Under the pieces are notes generated by a model, which was not told the origin of the DNA, did no database searches, and saw only the letters and a list, made by a program, of their open reading frames with translations. DNA of 64,000 nt from Candidatus Izemoplasmatales bacterium (GTDB lineage: Bacteria > Bacillota_I > Bacilli_A > Izemoplasmatales > Hujiaoplasmataceae): NCBI GenBank assembly GCA_028698875.1, contig JAQVVR010000004.1, positions 1 to 64,000 of the forward strand, read 5' to 3'. The translations under genes and the position numbers were made by a program. Each line of letters opens with the position of its first letter. The first letter of the stretch is position 1. Positions 1 to 8,442 of the stretch are shown here, one piece after another.

Positions 1-3
1 ATT

Positions 4-58
4 AAAAGACAAACTTGAATTCTAAAAGATGATTTTAGAACTGCAGTTTGTCTTTTTT
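4..58. terminator. Strong bidirectional intrinsic terminator
   Basis: A 12-base arm (4-15) pairs perfectly with 45-56. Inside it, a second perfect 8-bp stem (20-27 with 33-40) closes a 5-base loop. The right arm runs into six T residues on the plus strand, and the left arm gives a T-run on the minus strand. It most likely ends a gene lying left of the window. Confidence 0.85.
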
Positions 59-552
59 CGTTTGATGAGATATATTACTTAACCGATCTTTATTTAGGTA
101 TACAACCGGATTCGTGATTATTATAGGATTATCCCCTTTTTAAAATCGATATCCGGAACATTATTTTTAATATTATTAAATGTATCTTACGATTCAATAT
201 ACATTTGAACTTGCTAACAAAATAGCGACAAGACTAGTTAAAATTTTAAGAAATTCGCAAAAATGATTAGGTGATGTAAAAAAAGCAAGATCCATTGGTT
301 TAAAAGGAGAAAATTATGTCGAAAAAATATGTATTTTGCATCAATAATATTACATCAAGAAAATATTAATACTTCAAGTTTTTTTTACTGAGAATAGGCA
401 TGCGAGTAGAAAACATGCACTTTTTTCTTTATACTAAAAATACATTTATTTCTTCTTGCCTTGAAAACATCAATTGTTAGCAATATTTTAGAACTTTTCG
501 TTTTTACGGATGTTACAATATAGGTGTTGATCAACAATCGGGGAGAATCCAT
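59..552. other. Non-coding stretch upstream of the AraC-type gene
   Basis: I see no long coding region. A 17-codon reading frame at 316-369 starts with ATG preceded by AAAAGGAG at proper spacing, and could be a leader peptide or a decayed gene. A weak hairpin with arms GCATG and CATGC around 399-419 is followed by a T-run. A possible -10 (TACAAT) lies about 30 bases before the AraC-type gene, without a convincing -35. Confidence 0.4.
316..369 (+). CDS. Possible 17-aa small ORF (leader peptide or remnant)
   Basis: The frame starts with MSKKYVF and ends with TAA at 367-369. The only support is its ribosome binding site (AAAAGGAG ending at 310, five bases before ATG) and the weak terminator-like hairpin that follows. 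It is too short for homology-based assignment and I do not recognise it. It could be a chance ORF in AT-rich DNA. Confidence 0.2.
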   Translation: MSKKYVFCINNITSRKY

Positions 553-1092
553 ATGTATGAAGAAGTTAATTTAATCTTAGATTTTATTGAAAAGCATTTG
601 TACGAAGACATCAAACTAGATGACATTTGTCGTTTAGTAAACTATTCAAAGTCTCACATCAGTAGAATGTTTAATAAGTATATCGGTCTTTCATTGCCAA
701 AATATGTCACTAAAAGGCGATTATCTAATGCTGCAATCATGATATATAACACTGATAAGCCCATTGGTTACATCGCTGATGTCCATGGCTTTGGAACTGA
801 CAAATATTTTAGCACTTTGTTTAAAAAAGAGTTAGGTATCTCCCCACTAAATTATCGCAAACGCAATGGATATATCTATTTGTTTCCAAAAAGAATATTG
901 AAAGGAGGAAGCGTCGAACTTATGAAAAATCTAGAAGATATCGTTTGCCAAATCAACATAAACAGTGATTCTAATGGCGAAGTTAAAGCCGAATTGACCA
1001 ATATTCAACGCACTAATGATGGTGTTGAATTAGCGGTGTCAGTTAGCAAAGAGATGGATGGAAAAGCGACTGTAGAAGTTACTTTAGAATAG
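553..1092 (+). CDS. AraC-family helix-turn-helix protein
   Basis: This 179-residue protein carries an AraC-type DNA-binding domain at its extreme N-terminus, residues 1-105. The first helix-turn-helix includes LDDICRLVNYSKSHISRMF and the second follows the signature GFGTDKYFSTLFKKELG, closing with SPLNYRKR. AraC regulators usually carry a sensor domain before the HTH. Here the order is reversed, with about 70 C-terminal residues of unknown fold (rich in E, N, V) after it. The start is set by GGGGAG seven to eight bases upstream of ATG. It is expected to be a transcription factor acting in the cytosol; the target and ligand are unknown. It stands alone, with a terminator-like hairpin downstream. 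Confidence 0.8.
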   Translation: MYEEVNLILDFIEKHLYEDIKLDDICRLVNYSKSHISRMFNKYIGLSLPKYVTKRRLSNAAIMIYNTDKPIGYIADVHGFGTDKYFSTLFKKELGISPLNYRKRNGYIYLFPKRILKGGSVELMKNLEDIVCQININSDSNGEVKAELTNIQRTNDGVELAVSVSKEMDGKATVEVTLE

Positions 1093-1159
1093 TAATAAAC
1101 ATTAAACTACATCTATCCGGCAGATAAACAATAATAATCAGTTCAACTGATAAATATCC

Positions 1160-1214
1160 TGCACCCGATTATTTTGACATAGGCGACTATGAAAAAGAAA
1201 AGGTGCATTTTTTT
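1160..1214 (+). terminator. Intrinsic terminator after the AraC-type gene
   Basis: TGCACC at 1160-1165 pairs with GGTGCA at 1202-1207, enclosing a second small stem CATAG/CTATG with a 4-base loop. Seven T residues follow directly. Confidence 0.6.
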
Positions 1215-1330
1215 ATTGTCTAAAGGTACTATCTAAAAAAAGTATATGCCATTTTTTTCGGCTTTTATTTGTTTATTACTCATGATTTTGATACAATAAA
1301 TATATAATATGCTGATTGGTGCTGGTAGTT

Positions 1331-1681
1331 ATGGATATATGTAGCTTATCTTTGCTAGTTAATATGAGTAAGGCTTTATTGCTGACAATTGTAATTGAAA
1401 TCACCGTCTTATTCCTCATGAAAGAAAAGAACAAAAAGATATACCTTGCCTCGATTATTATCAATATTTTCACGAACATTTCTTTGAATTTGATTATCCC
1501 CATAATTCCCGCAAATTATTATGACATTATCGTTTTGGGGCTTGAAATTGTTGTCGTTATTATTGAGTTCTTTTTATATTTATTACTGTTTAAGAATCCC
1601 AAGCAAGCAATCAAGATTTCTTTCTTTTGTAATTTTTTCAGTTATGTTTTGGGCTTAATATTTATGTCCTTTATATATTGA
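1331..1681 (+). CDS. Small hydrophobic membrane protein
   Basis: This product of about 116 residues is almost entirely hydrophobic, with roughly four predicted transmembrane helices separated by short basic loops (KEKNKK, FKNPKQ). The ATG at 1331 is preferred over upstream TTG/GTG codons, though its ribosome binding site (GGTGCTGG) is poor. A TATAAT at about 1300 could be the -10. It sits 10 bases before a lipoprotein gene in the same direction, so the two are probably co-transcribed. I recognise no family. Possible roles such as membrane anchoring or partner of the lipoprotein are inference from position only. Confidence 0.6.
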   Translation: MDICSLSLLVNMSKALLLTIVIEITVLFLMKEKNKKIYLASIIINIFTNISLNLIIPIIPANYYDIIVLGLEIVVVIIEFFLYLLLFKNPKQAIKISFFCNFFSYVLGLIFMSFIY

Positions 1682-1691
1682 GGGGGAAGAT

Positions 1692-2297
1692 ATGAAAAAG
1701 AGTTTATTATTATTAATAATGGTCATTATTATTGGTTTATTGGTCGGTTGTTATAATTATAGTGTTGGATCCAATTATGGCAAACTTGAGAGCATCACTT
1801 TTTTTAATTCTGACAACGAAGAAATCGTTGGCGAGTACAAAAATTATTATGAAATAAGTAATTATTATGATGGAACCAAGGGATTGCCCAACAAATATCG
1901 AGTCCAAGCCCTAAACTCTCCGGCCCCAGTCGAAAATTACTACTGTGCCGATATTCTTGGGGGAACTGATGTTACAGTAAGATTTAAGATTCTCTTTGGA
2001 GCCGGTTACGAATTTTATAGCCTGGAAATAAATAACTTAGTTATTAATGCCACCGATTTCAGTAATATCGAAATTATAGATAATTATGTTTATGTAGATT
2101 ACTTATGCACAAACATCAATATAAGTAAAAATGAATTTCAAATCGAAAACCTGAAGATGAAAAAAACCGTTAACGGTCAAGATAGTATTGTATCTGGATC
2201 GACGTGGGTGGAAGAAAGAACATACATCGCGGGGTTTTATTTTCATGTAGTAGATGAAATCAAGAGTGTTATCGATAAGAATCCATTAGTTATATAA
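1692..2297 (+). CDS. Predicted lipoprotein, unknown function
   Basis: This 201-residue protein has a lipoprotein signal peptide: basic MKK, a hydrophobic core, and the lipobox LVGC with the lipidated Cys near residue 20. It would be anchored to the outer face of the membrane. The mature part has no recognisable domain. It is rich in aromatic residues and Asn and contains two further Cys that might form a disulfide. The start has a strong site, GAGGGGGA, directly before ATG. It follows the small membrane protein gene closely and is followed by an intrinsic terminator, so the pair forms a short operon. Confidence 0.75.
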   Translation: MKKSLLLLIMVIIIGLLVGCYNYSVGSNYGKLESITFFNSDNEEIVGEYKNYYEISNYYDGTKGLPNKYRVQALNSPAPVENYYCADILGGTDVTVRFKILFGAGYEFYSLEINNLVINATDFSNIEIIDNYVYVDYLCTNINISKNEFQIENLKMKKTVNGQDSIVSGSTWVEERTYIAGFYFHVVDEIKSVIDKNPLVI

Positions 2298-2310
2298 TCA
2301 TACAAACAAG

Positions 2311-2336
2311 AACGCACATCGATTTGTGCGTTTTTA
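2311..2336 (+). terminator. Intrinsic terminator of the lipoprotein operon
   Basis: AACGCACA (2311-2318) pairs with TGTGCGTT (2325-2332) around a 6-base loop, followed by T residues. Confidence 0.85.
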
Positions 2337-2408
2337 TATATGCAAACACTAGAATCAAATATGATATTTGAACCATTGAGGATTGTATTCTCAATTCTTC
2401 TTTATCTT

Positions 2409-3497
2409 TTACTTAGAATGATTTTTAATCACATCAATTTCAGATAGCCTTATCCAGTACGGATTATATCCCAAGTCACCGCTTTTTGTGGTTGTAAAAA
2501 ACAGGTATATACCATCGGCAGATATATTTGCGGAAGCATCTTCGCCACTTGTATTGACTTGAGCTCCCAAATTGATTGGTTCGGAAAACTCACCGTTTGT
2601 GGTTTGAAAGCTGATATACAGGTCGTGTTGGCCATACCCTGAGTTGCGAATCGAATCAAATATGATAAAACTTTCGTCCGGTGAGATGATTGGCCCGCCA
2701 CTGCCGGAAGGTTCTGTATTGAGAATAGCGATTTCTTCAGGTGTCTGGTATATGCCGTCTGTGTAGATGCAGCGGTATATTTTGGACCATTCAGAACCAT
2801 CAAGTGACCATAAAGAAAAATAAATGTTCTTATTATTTGCAATTGAGAAATTCCATCCCAACAGCTTTCCCGAAGGGATATTTAGATTGATTGCTTCTGG
2901 GACTTCCCATCCCGAAGATGACTGCGTGACAAAATAGATTATAAAATCAGTACCATCAAAGTTCAATAAATATAAGCCATCATCACCGGGAACAAAAACC
3001 GGAGAATTTGTTGACCCTTCAATGCCGTCAATAATCAATTTTTTTCCCGCAGACCAAATTCCATCTTCTTTTTGTGTATACCAGATTTCAACTTGACTTT
3101 GACTGATGTTAAATTTGGACCAATACATCGCCTTTCCATCGGGGGAAAACACGGGAGATCCATGCCAAAACCAAGTTGAGTTTGCCAAATATCCGTCTGG
3201 TTCAAAGCGAATTGCTTGATTAAATGGTTGAATTTGATCTAAATAGTCGAATTCGATGTCAATGATACCTTGTGTAGTAACTGTAACATTGGTCGTCATA
3301 ATTGAGGTAGTTGTATCCAAGTTACTTGTAAATGAAGATGTGATAGTATCGGTCTCACCGGAAGTAAAGAGCCAATTACTTGTGGTCGAACTATCCGATA
3401 TGGTAGTTGTGCTTTGCTGACAGCCGATAATGATTATGCTTAAAAAAACAATGGCAGCTATAATAGAAAATCGTCTAATTATTACGAGGCTTTTCAT
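2409..3497 (-). CDS. Lipoprotein with a PD40/WD40-like beta-propeller
   Basis: Start at 3497 is chosen because GGAG lies nine bases before this ATG; an upstream in-frame TTG overlaps that site. The 362-residue protein has a lipoprotein signal peptide ending in IIIIGC, then a Ser/Thr-rich linker of about 45 residues typical of surface lipoproteins. After this come repeated blades with PD40-type cores: GSPVFSPDGKAMYWS, NSPVFVPGDDGLYLL, GPIISPDESFIIFDS and SANISADGIYLFFTT. These are the TolB-like beta-propeller repeats, which mediate protein or ligand binding outside the cell. No catalytic motif is visible. It faces the preceding plus-strand lipoprotein gene tail to tail and has its own promoter at about 3595-3622. 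Confidence 0.75.
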   Translation of the reverse strand: MKSLVIIRRFSIIAAIVFLSIIIIGCQQSTTTISDSSTTSNWLFTSGETDTITSSFTSNLDTTTSIMTTNVTVTTQGIIDIEFDYLDQIQPFNQAIRFEPDGYLANSTWFWHGSPVFSPDGKAMYWSKFNISQSQVEIWYTQKEDGIWSAGKKLIIDGIEGSTNSPVFVPGDDGLYLLNFDGTDFIIYFVTQSSSGWEVPEAINLNIPSGKLLGWNFSIANNKNIYFSLWSLDGSEWSKIYRCIYTDGIYQTPEEIAILNTEPSGSGGPIISPDESFIIFDSIRNSGYGQHDLYISFQTTNGEFSEPINLGAQVNTSGEDASANISADGIYLFFTTTKSGDLGYNPYWIRLSEIDVIKNHSK

Positions 3498-3594
3498 CTT
3501 TTTACACTCCAATTAATTTTTACTAACAACGTTATTCTTTTTGTTAGATATTATTTGCACAAGTAAAACGTCTACTGCTGTAAACGATATTTTT

Positions 3595-3622
3595 ATTATA
3601 CATCATTTTTTTGCCATGTCAA
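3595..3622 (-). promoter_or_regulatory. Promoter of the PD40 lipoprotein gene
   Basis: On the minus strand, TTGACA (3622-3617) and TATAAT (3600-3595) are separated by 16 bases, both exact consensus hexamers. The resulting leader is about 90 bases and contains two potential hairpins: CGTTTAC/GTAGACG with an AGCA loop, and CTAACA/TGTTAG. Confidence 0.8.
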
Positions 3623-3880
3623 GAAAAAAAGCCATTTATAAAAGATAGCCAAACCAATATATTTTTGACACAAGATTGGATATATTCGCAAATGAGATCA
3701 CATCAAAATTGACTGGTGATTTTTATAATACAACGATACTATAAACAAATTGATGAAAACGACATATGGTGGATATTTCATTGAAATCATGAAAATATAT
3801 TCACGGAATAGATGAAAAAAACATCCATATATGGTATATTTAATGAGAACAAAAACATGTACTTCTTGGAGGCACCTTTT
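3623..3880. other. Intergenic region before the SIS-domain gene
   Basis: Together with the minus-strand promoter and leader (3498-3622) this makes about 380 bases without a gene. It is very AT-rich. I find isolated promoter hexamers (TTGACA at about 3667, TATAAT at about 3726) but no properly spaced pair for the downstream gene. The strong GGAGG at 3868-3872 belongs to that gene. Confidence 0.4.
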
Positions 3881-4909
3881 ATGACTTTGATGGAAAAAGA
3901 AATTCGCGAAGAACCAAGTCGATTAAACGATACGGATATCGAAAATCAGGATAAGATTGCTGAAATTAGTAAAACAATCCACAATCGTGCGATTAAACAG
4001 ATTATAATTGCCGCACGTGGTTCTTCTGATAATGCCGGTAATTATTTTAAATATCTATGCGAGACCGTGGCAGGAATCCCAGTCGGGTTTGCCGCCCCGA
4101 GTATTATAACTTTGTATAATGGCAAACTTGATTTATCTCAAGCACTTACAATTGCCATTTCCCAAAGTGGCCAAGCGATGGATGCTTTGGCCGTTGTTGA
4201 ACAAGCGAAGCGCCAAGGTGGCATGACGATTGCAATTACTAATGATACGCAATCACCGTTAGCTAAAACTGCCGATTATCATTTGTATTTAAATGTGGGT
4301 CAAGAAAAAAGCATTGCAGCGACCAAATCATTCATCGCCCAAATGTATATTTTGGCAATGCTTGTGGAAGGGATCTCTCAAGATGAAACTTTGAATCATG
4401 AAATAAAAAAAATCGGTGGATTAATTCAAGACACGATTAATATGAGCGAAACCATTGCAATTCAATCTCTAGCATTACTTGATGCTAAAGATTGCTTTGT
4501 TTTGGGCCGTGGATTCAATAATGCCATCGCTCATGAATTTGCCCTCAAATTACAGGAGACCACTTATATCAAAGCTCTTGGTTATGCGACTAGTGATTTT
4601 TATCACGGGCCATTTGCCATGATCGAACAACAATCAAAGGTTATTATTTTAATGCCAAAAGATAATACTATGCCAGGAAGTTTAGAAATGATAAAAAAAT
4701 TGGAAGCAATCGGGGCCCAAATAATCATCTTTACCGACGATTCCTCTTTAAAATACAAAAACCAGGTTGTATTACCCAAGGCTCATGAATATCTTTCGCC
4801 GTTTGTTTTTGTTGTAGCTGCCCAGATTTTTGTGTGCAACTTATCACAAAAACGGGGTGTAAACCCCGATCAACCACGGGGATTAAAAAAAATTACTATC
4901 ACAAAATAA
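3881..4909 (+). CDS. SIS-domain sugar-phosphate isomerase/aminotransferase-like
   Basis: The start at 3881 is supported by GGAGG eight bases upstream. An in-frame ATG at 3812 would add 23 residues but lacks a binding site. The 342-residue product has two SIS domains in tandem, as in the isomerase half of GlmS and in AgaS/FrlB-type enzymes, without a glutaminase domain. Visible motifs are AARGSSDNAGNYFKYL, ISQSGQAMDAL, IAATKSFIAQ, YHGPFAMI and the C-terminal NPDQPRGLKKITITK typical of GlmS-like SIS proteins. It likely isomerises or deaminates an amino-sugar phosphate such as glucosamine-6-phosphate; the exact substrate cannot be read. The adjacent galE suggests hexose and hexosamine interconversion. 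Confidence 0.8.
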   Translation: MTLMEKEIREEPSRLNDTDIENQDKIAEISKTIHNRAIKQIIIAARGSSDNAGNYFKYLCETVAGIPVGFAAPSIITLYNGKLDLSQALTIAISQSGQAMDALAVVEQAKRQGGMTIAITNDTQSPLAKTADYHLYLNVGQEKSIAATKSFIAQMYILAMLVEGISQDETLNHEIKKIGGLIQDTINMSETIAIQSLALLDAKDCFVLGRGFNNAIAHEFALKLQETTYIKALGYATSDFYHGPFAMIEQQSKVIILMPKDNTMPGSLEMIKKLEAIGAQIIIFTDDSSLKYKNQVVLPKAHEYLSPFVFVVAAQIFVCNLSQKRGVNPDQPRGLKKITITK

Positions 4910-4927
4910 GAAAGAAGCGTGATCCAG

Positions 4928-5953
4928 ATGTCTATTCCTAAAAAACATGTTCTGGTGACCGGCGGAGCCGGTTATATCGGATCGCACACTGTTGTTGAAA
5001 TGCTGGAAACCGGGTATGAAGTAATCATAGTTGATAATTTAGTAAACTCAAGTAAAGAAGCAATCAGACGAATTGAACGAATTACCGGAAAATCGTTTAA
5101 ATTCTATGAAGTTGATATTCGTTGTAAAAAAGCGCTTGAACCGATCTTTATCGAAAACAAGATTGATGCAATCATTCATTTCGCTGGGTTAAAAGCGGTC
5201 GGTGAATCAGTCGAAAAACCGATTGAATACTATGATAACAACGTTGGTGGAACTTTGTCACTTATCGAAATGGCAATCAAGTACCATATAAAAAACATCA
5301 TTTTTTCATCATCGGCGACAGTGTATGGCAATCCGGATAAACTGCCAATTGATGAGACTAGCCCTTTGAAAACAACTAACCCATATGGCTCAACCAAATT
5401 GATGATTGAGCAAATACTTACCGATGTGGGAGTAGCACATCCGGAGTTTATTATAGTGTTATTACGATATTTCAATCCCGTTGGTGCGCATCCATCAGGT
5501 TTAATTGGTGAAAACCCAACAGGTATTCCCAATAACCTTACACCTTATCTAGCCATGGTGGCGGCAGGGAAATTGCCATTAGTTCATATATATGGAAATG
5601 ATTATCATACCATCGACGGAACCGGAGTTCGCGACTATATTCATGTTCTTGATCTTTCGCACGGTCACATCTTGGCTTTAGAGAAGGTAAACAAACCAGG
5701 TGTTTATATTTACAATCTGGGAACCGGAAGAGGATACAGTGTTTTTGAAGTATTGCATGCTTTTGAAGAAGCCTGCGGAAAAACACTTCCTTACGTTATT
5801 GACCCCAGACGCCCTGGAGATATCGATGCTAGCTTTGCCAATGTAAATAAAGCCAAGGATGAATTGGGTTTTCAAGCCAAACTTGGGATTAATGACATGT
5901 GCCAATCTTTATGGAAGTTCCAATGTCAAAACCCAAATGGATATAGTAAATAA
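4928..5953 (+). CDS. galE: UDP-glucose 4-epimerase
   Basis: GalE interconverts UDP-glucose and UDP-galactose in the cytosol using bound NAD. The 341-residue length is that of the family. The N-terminal Rossmann motif is VLVTGGAGYIGSHT. The short-chain dehydrogenase triad is present: the serine in SSSATVYG, then Tyr and Lys in NPYGSTKLMIEQ. Other GalE signatures are LRYFNPVGAHPSG, GTGVRDYIHVLDL and LGTGRGYSVFEV. ATG at 4928 is chosen over GTG at 4919 because the homologous start lies just before the glycine-rich loop. It lies 18 bases after the SIS gene and is followed by a terminator, so the two form an operon. Confidence 0.95.
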   Translation: MSIPKKHVLVTGGAGYIGSHTVVEMLETGYEVIIVDNLVNSSKEAIRRIERITGKSFKFYEVDIRCKKALEPIFIENKIDAIIHFAGLKAVGESVEKPIEYYDNNVGGTLSLIEMAIKYHIKNIIFSSSATVYGNPDKLPIDETSPLKTTNPYGSTKLMIEQILTDVGVAHPEFIIVLLRYFNPVGAHPSGLIGENPTGIPNNLTPYLAMVAAGKLPLVHIYGNDYHTIDGTGVRDYIHVLDLSHGHILALEKVNKPGVYIYNLGTGRGYSVFEVLHAFEEACGKTLPYVIDPRRPGDIDASFANVNKAKDELGFQAKLGINDMCQSLWKFQCQNPNGYSK

Positions 5954-5956
5954 TCT

Positions 5957-5997
5957 AAAAAAAACGACTTCATTCAATTCGATGGAGTCGTTTTTTA
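5957..5997. terminator. Bidirectional terminator between galE and def
   Basis: AAAAAACGACT (5959-5969) pairs with AGTCGTTTTTT (5986-5996), serving both converging genes. Confidence 0.85.
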
Positions 5998-6014
5998 TAA
6001 ATCGGAAATATCAG

Positions 6015-6590
6015 TTATTTTTCTTCATCAACAGAAAAAACGATCGGGTTGATTCCCGGTAAAACCGGTTGCACCTTATCGACAAATAGAATGCCTTGAA
6101 GATGATCATATTCATGTTGAAAAACCACAGCGACATATCCGGATAATTTAAGTGTCACATCGGTTTCTTCGCCCGTATCAATATTAAACAGATGGGCTTT
6201 TGCTTTAATACGTTTTGATCGGGCAACCAAACCATTACGAGACTCATCGACGGAAAGACATCCTTCGCCGCCATTAAGATATGTTTTTTCTTCCGATGCG
6301 GAAATGATTTTCGGATTAGCAACGGCCAAACAATAGCATTTTTTCCCACTCTCATCAAAAGTATTGATGGCGAACAATCGTTTACTAACACCGATTTGTG
6401 GAGCTGCTAAACCCACGGCCGGACGTAGGGCATATTGTTCTACTAACAATGGATTTTGGCTGTTAATGATGTACTCCATCATTTGAGATAAAACCGTTTT
6501 ATCTTCGTCGGTAAGGGGAAGGCTGACATCGATCGACCGTTTTCTTAATGTAGGGTTTCCTTCTTGCAAAATATCTTTCATCAAAATCAT
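6015..6590 (-). CDS. def: Peptide deformylase
   Basis: Peptide deformylase removes the N-formyl group from nascent proteins. All three metal-site motifs are present: AVGLAAPQIG, EGCLS with the metal-binding Cys, and QHEYDHLQG, where two His and the catalytic Glu form HEXXH. The 191-residue length fits the Gram-positive (type 2) enzymes, which carry insertions relative to E. coli Def. Start at 6590 is supported by GGTGAT six bases upstream. Longer readings would add a hydrophobic non-homologous stretch. It converges with galE and is divergent from the RsuA-family gene. Confidence 0.95.
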   Translation of the reverse strand: MILMKDILQEGNPTLRKRSIDVSLPLTDEDKTVLSQMMEYIINSQNPLLVEQYALRPAVGLAAPQIGVSKRLFAINTFDESGKKCYCLAVANPKIISASEEKTYLNGGEGCLSVDESRNGLVARSKRIKAKAHLFNIDTGEETDVTLKLSGYVAVVFQHEYDHLQGILFVDKVQPVLPGINPIVFSVDEEK

Positions 6591-6707
6591 ATTGATCACC
6601 AAAAATATTATAGCATAAAATTGTGTTTTTGTTACTGGATTGCTTTTGAATGGGAAAATATGATACAATAAACATCAAAGAATCATTGGTAGAAAAGAGA
6701 AACATAA

Positions 6708-7412
6708 ATGCGAATTGATAAATTTCTGGCTAATTTAAAGTATGGAACTCGTTCCGAAATCAAAGAGATGATATCGGAAAAAAAAGTGATGAAAACAGGC
6801 GTCATTATCACCGATCCCGCAACCATAATTAATCCTGAAGACGATGTTATATCGGTTGACAATCACATCGTTTTTTATGAAAAAACTATTTATATAATGA
6901 TGAATAAACCAAAAGGTGTCGTTTGCGCCAACAAAGACGCTCGTTACCAAACTGTAATTGATTTAGTCAAGGAACCATATTCACGGTTCGATTTAGATAT
7001 TTGTGGGCGACTTGACATCGATACCGAGGGGTTGCTTATATTGACTAATGATGGGAATATGTTACATCAAATTATCAGTCCTAAAAAAAGCATATCTAAA
7101 GTATATGAAGTCACTTTAGCTAAACCTTTATTTGAGTATTCAAAATTAGAAAAAGGAATAAAAATAAAAGACGGAAAAGATCAGCTTTATATTACAAAAC
7201 CGGCAACAATTACAAAACTAACGGATACAGTATGCCAAATAGCTATCACTGAAGGAAAGTTCCATCAAGTTAAGCGGATGTTCGAAGCCATTGGAAATCA
7301 AGTTATCAATTTAAAAAGAGTTGCTATTGGCGGATTGAAAATAGAGCCAAGTTTAGTTTCGGGCGAATATAAAAAACTATCATTTGCCGACATTCAAGCA
7401 GTCTTCCAATAA
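6708..7412 (+). CDS. RsuA/RluB-family rRNA pseudouridine synthase
   Basis: This 234-residue enzyme converts a uridine in rRNA to pseudouridine. An N-terminal S4-type RNA-binding domain (MRIDKFLANLKYGTRSEIK) is followed by the catalytic domain with GRLDIDTEGLLILTNDG, where the first Asp after GRL is the nucleophile. The late motif EGKFHQVKRMFEAIGN is also typical. The RsuA family (16S position 516) and RluB (23S) are hard to separate by eye. The short length and NLKRVAIGGLKI pattern favour RsuA. The ribosome binding site is weak. Confidence 0.9.
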   Translation: MRIDKFLANLKYGTRSEIKEMISEKKVMKTGVIITDPATIINPEDDVISVDNHIVFYEKTIYIMMNKPKGVVCANKDARYQTVIDLVKEPYSRFDLDICGRLDIDTEGLLILTNDGNMLHQIISPKKSISKVYEVTLAKPLFEYSKLEKGIKIKDGKDQLYITKPATITKLTDTVCQIAITEGKFHQVKRMFEAIGNQVINLKRVAIGGLKIEPSLVSGEYKKLSFADIQAVFQ

Positions 7413-7444
7413 ATACCACAATATATAAAAATATGTGGTATAAT
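7413..7444 (+). promoter_or_regulatory. Inverted repeat overlapping a -10 element before ylbF
   Basis: ATACCACA (7413-7420) pairs with TGTGGTAT (7434-7441), and the right arm overlaps TATAAT (7439-7444). It lacks a T-run, so it is a poor terminator; it could be an operator or chance. No good -35 is seen. Confidence 0.35.
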
Positions 7445-7459
7445 AAAAAAGGTGAGAAA

Positions 7460-7837
7460 ATGGACCGACAGGCAATTATAGATAAGGCGTGGGAAACCGT
7501 CGATGAAATCCGCGAATGCGCTTTGTATCGCAAATATATAGCCAGCCTTAACAAACTAAATGAGGATTCAAATATTCATCCACTAGTGGAAAACTTCAAT
7601 TACCGAAAAGCGGTATATGATGATCTTAAGTCTCAAGGAACTTTAAGCACCGCTCTTTCCGATGCGGCAAAAGAACTTGCCATTGCGAAGGACACACTCT
7701 TTTCACTTCCGGAATATCAAGAATATTTGGCTAACTTAAAAGACCTTAATGAATATTTGCATTCCATAAGTTCCTCATTGCAACAAATACTCGATGAATG
7801 CTCAGTGGGCAAAAAACAAAAATGTCCAAGAAGGTGA
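7460..7837 (+). CDS. ylbF: YlbF-family protein
   Basis: This is a 125-residue, mostly helical protein of the YlbF/YmcA (Com_YlbF) family. In Bacillus subtilis, YlbF forms the Y-complex with YmcA and YaaT, which affects RNase Y-dependent mRNA maturation, competence and biofilm formation. The family pattern is seen in the N-terminal helices (IDKAWETVDEIRECALYRKY), the segment NIHPLVENFNYRKAVYDDL and the C-terminal YQEYLANLKDLNEYLHSI. Start at 7460 follows AAAGGTGA. It is directly followed by ylbG, four bases later, the conserved Bacilli gene order. No YmcA or YaaT gene lies in the window. Confidence 0.8.
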   Translation: MDRQAIIDKAWETVDEIRECALYRKYIASLNKLNEDSNIHPLVENFNYRKAVYDDLKSQGTLSTALSDAAKELAIAKDTLFSLPEYQEYLANLKDLNEYLHSISSSLQQILDECSVGKKQKCPRR

Positions 7838-7841
7838 AGCT

Positions 7842-8072
7842 ATGGTTTCAAGAAAAGGAATAACCATTTACTATGTAACCCCTAAAGTCCGTCAAGAAAT
7901 TGAACGACAAGGAGTAAATATTGTTTATCAAAACGATAAGCGTAATTATTTAACAGGTTATATTGACACCAATCAGTATGATCGCATTAAGAAGCAATTA
8001 GAAGCGATGAAAAACATTAAAAAAGTCGAGGAATCGCTTGTCGACATGGATGTCCTAGCTTTCACGGAGTAA
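7842..8072 (+). CDS. ylbG: YlbG-family protein (DUF2129)
   Basis: This 76-residue protein of the DUF2129 family is found next to ylbF in Bacilli; its function is not established. The start at 7842 is preceded by AAGGTGA, which itself overlaps the ylbF stop, indicating translational coupling. Recognisable features are the opening [19 protein letters not shown] and the motif [14 protein letters not shown]. It is likely co-transcribed with ylbF and followed by a separate promoter for rpsP. Confidence 0.8.
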   Translation: MVSRKGITIYYVTPKVRQEIERQGVNIVYQNDKRNYLTGYIDTNQYDRIKKQLEAMKNIKKVEESLVDMDVLAFTE

Positions 8073-8097
8073 TACAACATGTGTCAAGAGAAAACAC

Positions 8098-8126
8098 TTG
8101 ACAGACATTGATAATTATGGTAAGAT
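8098..8126 (+). promoter_or_regulatory. Promoter of the rpsP operon
   Basis: TTGACA (8098-8103), 17-base spacer, TAAGAT (8121-8126), placed about 32 bases before the rpsP start. Confidence 0.85.
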
Positions 8127-8157
8127 ACTCGTGATTTTCAAAACACAGGAGGATATC

Positions 8158-8430
8158 ATGGTAAAAATCAGATTGCAAAGATTCGGAACGACAAAACGTC
8201 CGTTCTATCGTATCGTTGCGGCCGATTCACACAAGAAACGCGATGGAAGATATTTGGAGATTGTCGGTCTATATGACCCAACCAAAGAACCAGCATTTGT
8301 CGAAATCGATAAAACACTTGCAATGAAGTGGCTCCAATTCGGTGCTCAACCTACCGATACTGTTAAGAATCTATTTTCTAAAAGTGGGATTATCGCCGAT
8401 TTTGTTGAATCCAAAAAAAGTAAAAAGTAG
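8158..8430 (+). CDS. rpsP: 30S ribosomal protein S16
   Basis: S16 binds 16S rRNA early in assembly of the small subunit. The 90-residue protein starts with the family signature [19 protein letters not shown] and ends in a lysine-rich tail. The start is fixed by AGGAGG seven bases upstream of ATG at 8158 and by homology; upstream in-frame codons lie within the promoter. The next gene, khpA, follows after 12 bases, the usual rpsP-khpA order in Firmicutes. Confidence 0.97.
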   Translation: MVKIRLQRFGTTKRPFYRIVAADSHKKRDGRYLEIVGLYDPTKEPAFVEIDKTLAMKWLQFGAQPTDTVKNLFSKSGIIADFVESKKSKK

Positions 8431-8442
8431 TAGGTGCGTACA

